From: Burkholderiaceae bacterium
GTDB taxonomy: Bacteria; Pseudomonadota; Gammaproteobacteria; Burkholderiales; Burkholderiaceae
Assembly (NCBI GenBank): GCA_947457745.1
Contig: CANGWT010000006.1
Location: 1-23,754 of the forward strand
DNA length: 23,754 nt
Direction: 5' to 3'
Each line of letters opens with the position of its first letter. Positions within the stretch are counted from its first letter, which is position 1. A model generated the notes under the pieces. That model searched no databases. It saw only the letters and a list, made by a program, of their open reading frames with translations, and was not told the DNA's origin. The position numbers were made by a program, and so were the translations under genes. This document shows, one piece after another, positions 22,829 through 23,754 of this stretch.

Positions 22829-23754
22829 ATGTTTTTACAAAGATTACTGATTGGGTTCTTATCTATTTCGGTGGCTGCACCAACCGTGTTTGCACAAACT
22901 GCTCCTGCCCAAAAGAAACCGAATGTTGTTTTTATTCTTGCTGATAACGTTGGCTATGGAGACATGGGGCCCTACGGTGGCGGTGAACTACGAGGTGCTC
23001 CTACACCACGCACTGATGAATTAGCTAAGAGTGGGCTGAAGCTCACCCAGTATTTGGTAGAGCCAGCATGCACACCATCTCGTGCTGCATTAATGACTGG
23101 GCAATACTCCATTCGCAATGGTTTGTCACTTGTTGCAGAGGCCGGCACTCCTAGTACTTTGCCAGGCAAAGCCTACACAATGGGTAAATTGTTTAAAGAT
23201 TCAGGTTATGCAACCGCAATTTTTGGAAAATGGCATTTAGGGGCATCACCTCAGAGTTTGCCCGGTGCTCACGGATTTGATCAGTATTACGGTTTACCGC
23301 CGGATGTCTCTTGGGATTCTGCCACCTACGTTGCACAAGCTATACAAACACATTCCTATCCAAATGTACCCGATAAAGTTTTATATGAAAAGGGACCTTG
23401 GATTACTCAGCAAAAGGGGAATGGACCGCTTCAGCGTGTGAAGCCATTTACGATGGAGGTCAGAGCAGAGATTGATAATGAATTGACTGAAAAATCTATT
23501 GCATTCATGAAGCAAGAGAATGCAGCTGGCAAACCATTCTTTCTTTATCTGCCATTCTCAATGGGTCACTCACCGAATCTTTCTTCAAAGCAGTTTGCAG
23601 GAAAGTCCCGCATTGGTCAGTACGGTGACAAATTGATGGAAGGGGATTATCACGTTGGTCAAATCATGGATGCCCTCAAAGAAATGAATATTGAGGACAA
23701 TACTATTTTGGTTTTTGCCTCAGATAATGGTAGCACCGGACAATACATGATGAC
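22829..23754 (+). CDS. Second secreted arylsulfatase-family protein, 3' end outside the window
   Basis: This open frame runs from the ATG at 22829 to the window end, giving 308 visible residues. The signal peptide (1-22, MFLQRLLIGFLSISVAAPTVFA) is clearly related to that of the preceding sulfatase. The formylglycine site is C81 in PACTPSRAALMTGQ. K134 and H136 (GKWHLG), H247 and D299-N300 (ASDN) match sulfatase active-site positions. As in its neighbour, the first metal motif is Asp-Asn (D39-N40 in LADNVGYGD). A spacer with GGGELRGAPTPRTD differs from the first copy, so these are diverged paralogues and not a recent duplicate. GGGATTGAA before the ATG gives a modest ribosome site. With only 32 bases between the genes, they are very probably co-transcribed, and more family genes may follow. 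Confidence 0.88.
   Translation, partial: MFLQRLLIGFLSISVAAPTVFAQTAPAQKKPNVVFILADNVGYGDMGPYGGGELRGAPTPRTDELAKSGLKLTQYLVEPACTPSRAALMTGQYSIRNGLSLVAEAGTPSTLPGKAYTMGKLFKDSGYATAIFGKWHLGASPQSLPGAHGFDQYYGLPPDVSWDSATYVAQAIQTHSYPNVPDKVLYEKGPWITQQKGNGPLQRVKPFTMEVRAEIDNELTEKSIAFMKQENAAGKPFFLYLPFSMGHSPNLSSKQFAGKSRIGQYGDKLMEGDYHVGQIMDALKEMNIEDNTILVFASDNGSTGQYMM

Noticed and set aside
22972..23169. Minus-strand open frame opposite the second sulfatase
   Set aside because: The plus-strand sulfatase frame has clear motifs throughout this stretch, so the opposite frame is a shadow.

Overview
The window looks like a chromosomal stretch of a small-genome, freshwater-type betaproteobacterium, most likely Polynucleobacter or a close Burkholderiaceae relative. 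This rests on gene content and protein style: a class I fumarase of about 507 residues, an acetyl-CoA synthetase, a PhaP-type phasin ending in a Lys/Ala-rich tail, an NAD-linked formate dehydrogenase and nadB/nadC/nadA, with moderate GC and tight spacing. No marker gene is present, so the genus is an inference. I see no phage, IS element, CRISPR array or rRNA.

Layout. 1-3559 is a minus-strand block: class I fumarase, then murI, tonB and exbB (cut by the window edge), with very short gaps or overlaps. acs starts divergently at 3727 and is followed by tRNA-Ser(GGA) and a terminator. 5883-7061 carries a phasin gene with a well-formed promoter and phased repeats that look like a PhaR operator, then a YciI-like protein. 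7118-8067 holds a secreted DUF1080 protein on the minus strand and a tiny lipoprotein on the plus strand. 8266-13001 encodes a two-subunit NAD-dependent formate dehydrogenase in which the diaphorase subunit is a natural NuoE-NuoF fusion. nadB (plus) then meets a minus-strand run pgi-algC-nadA-nadC almost stop to stop. An LhgO-like flavoprotein, tRNA-Ser(UGA) and two tandem secreted sulfatases (the second cut by the window end) close the window.

How the genes fit together. Fumarase, acs and the phasin belong to acetate/TCA/polyhydroxybutyrate metabolism. Formate dehydrogenase would supply NADH from formate, and nadB, nadA and nadC make nicotinate mononucleotide from aspartate. TonB-ExbB energises outer-membrane uptake. 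The sulfatases and the DUF1080 protein are exported and may process external substrates.

I find no clearly undescribed multi-gene system. The observations most worth following are the PhaR-like operator at phaP, a near-identical promoter architecture before the two tRNA-Ser genes, the sulfatase pair with non-canonical active-site positions, and the repeat cluster upstream of formate dehydrogenase.
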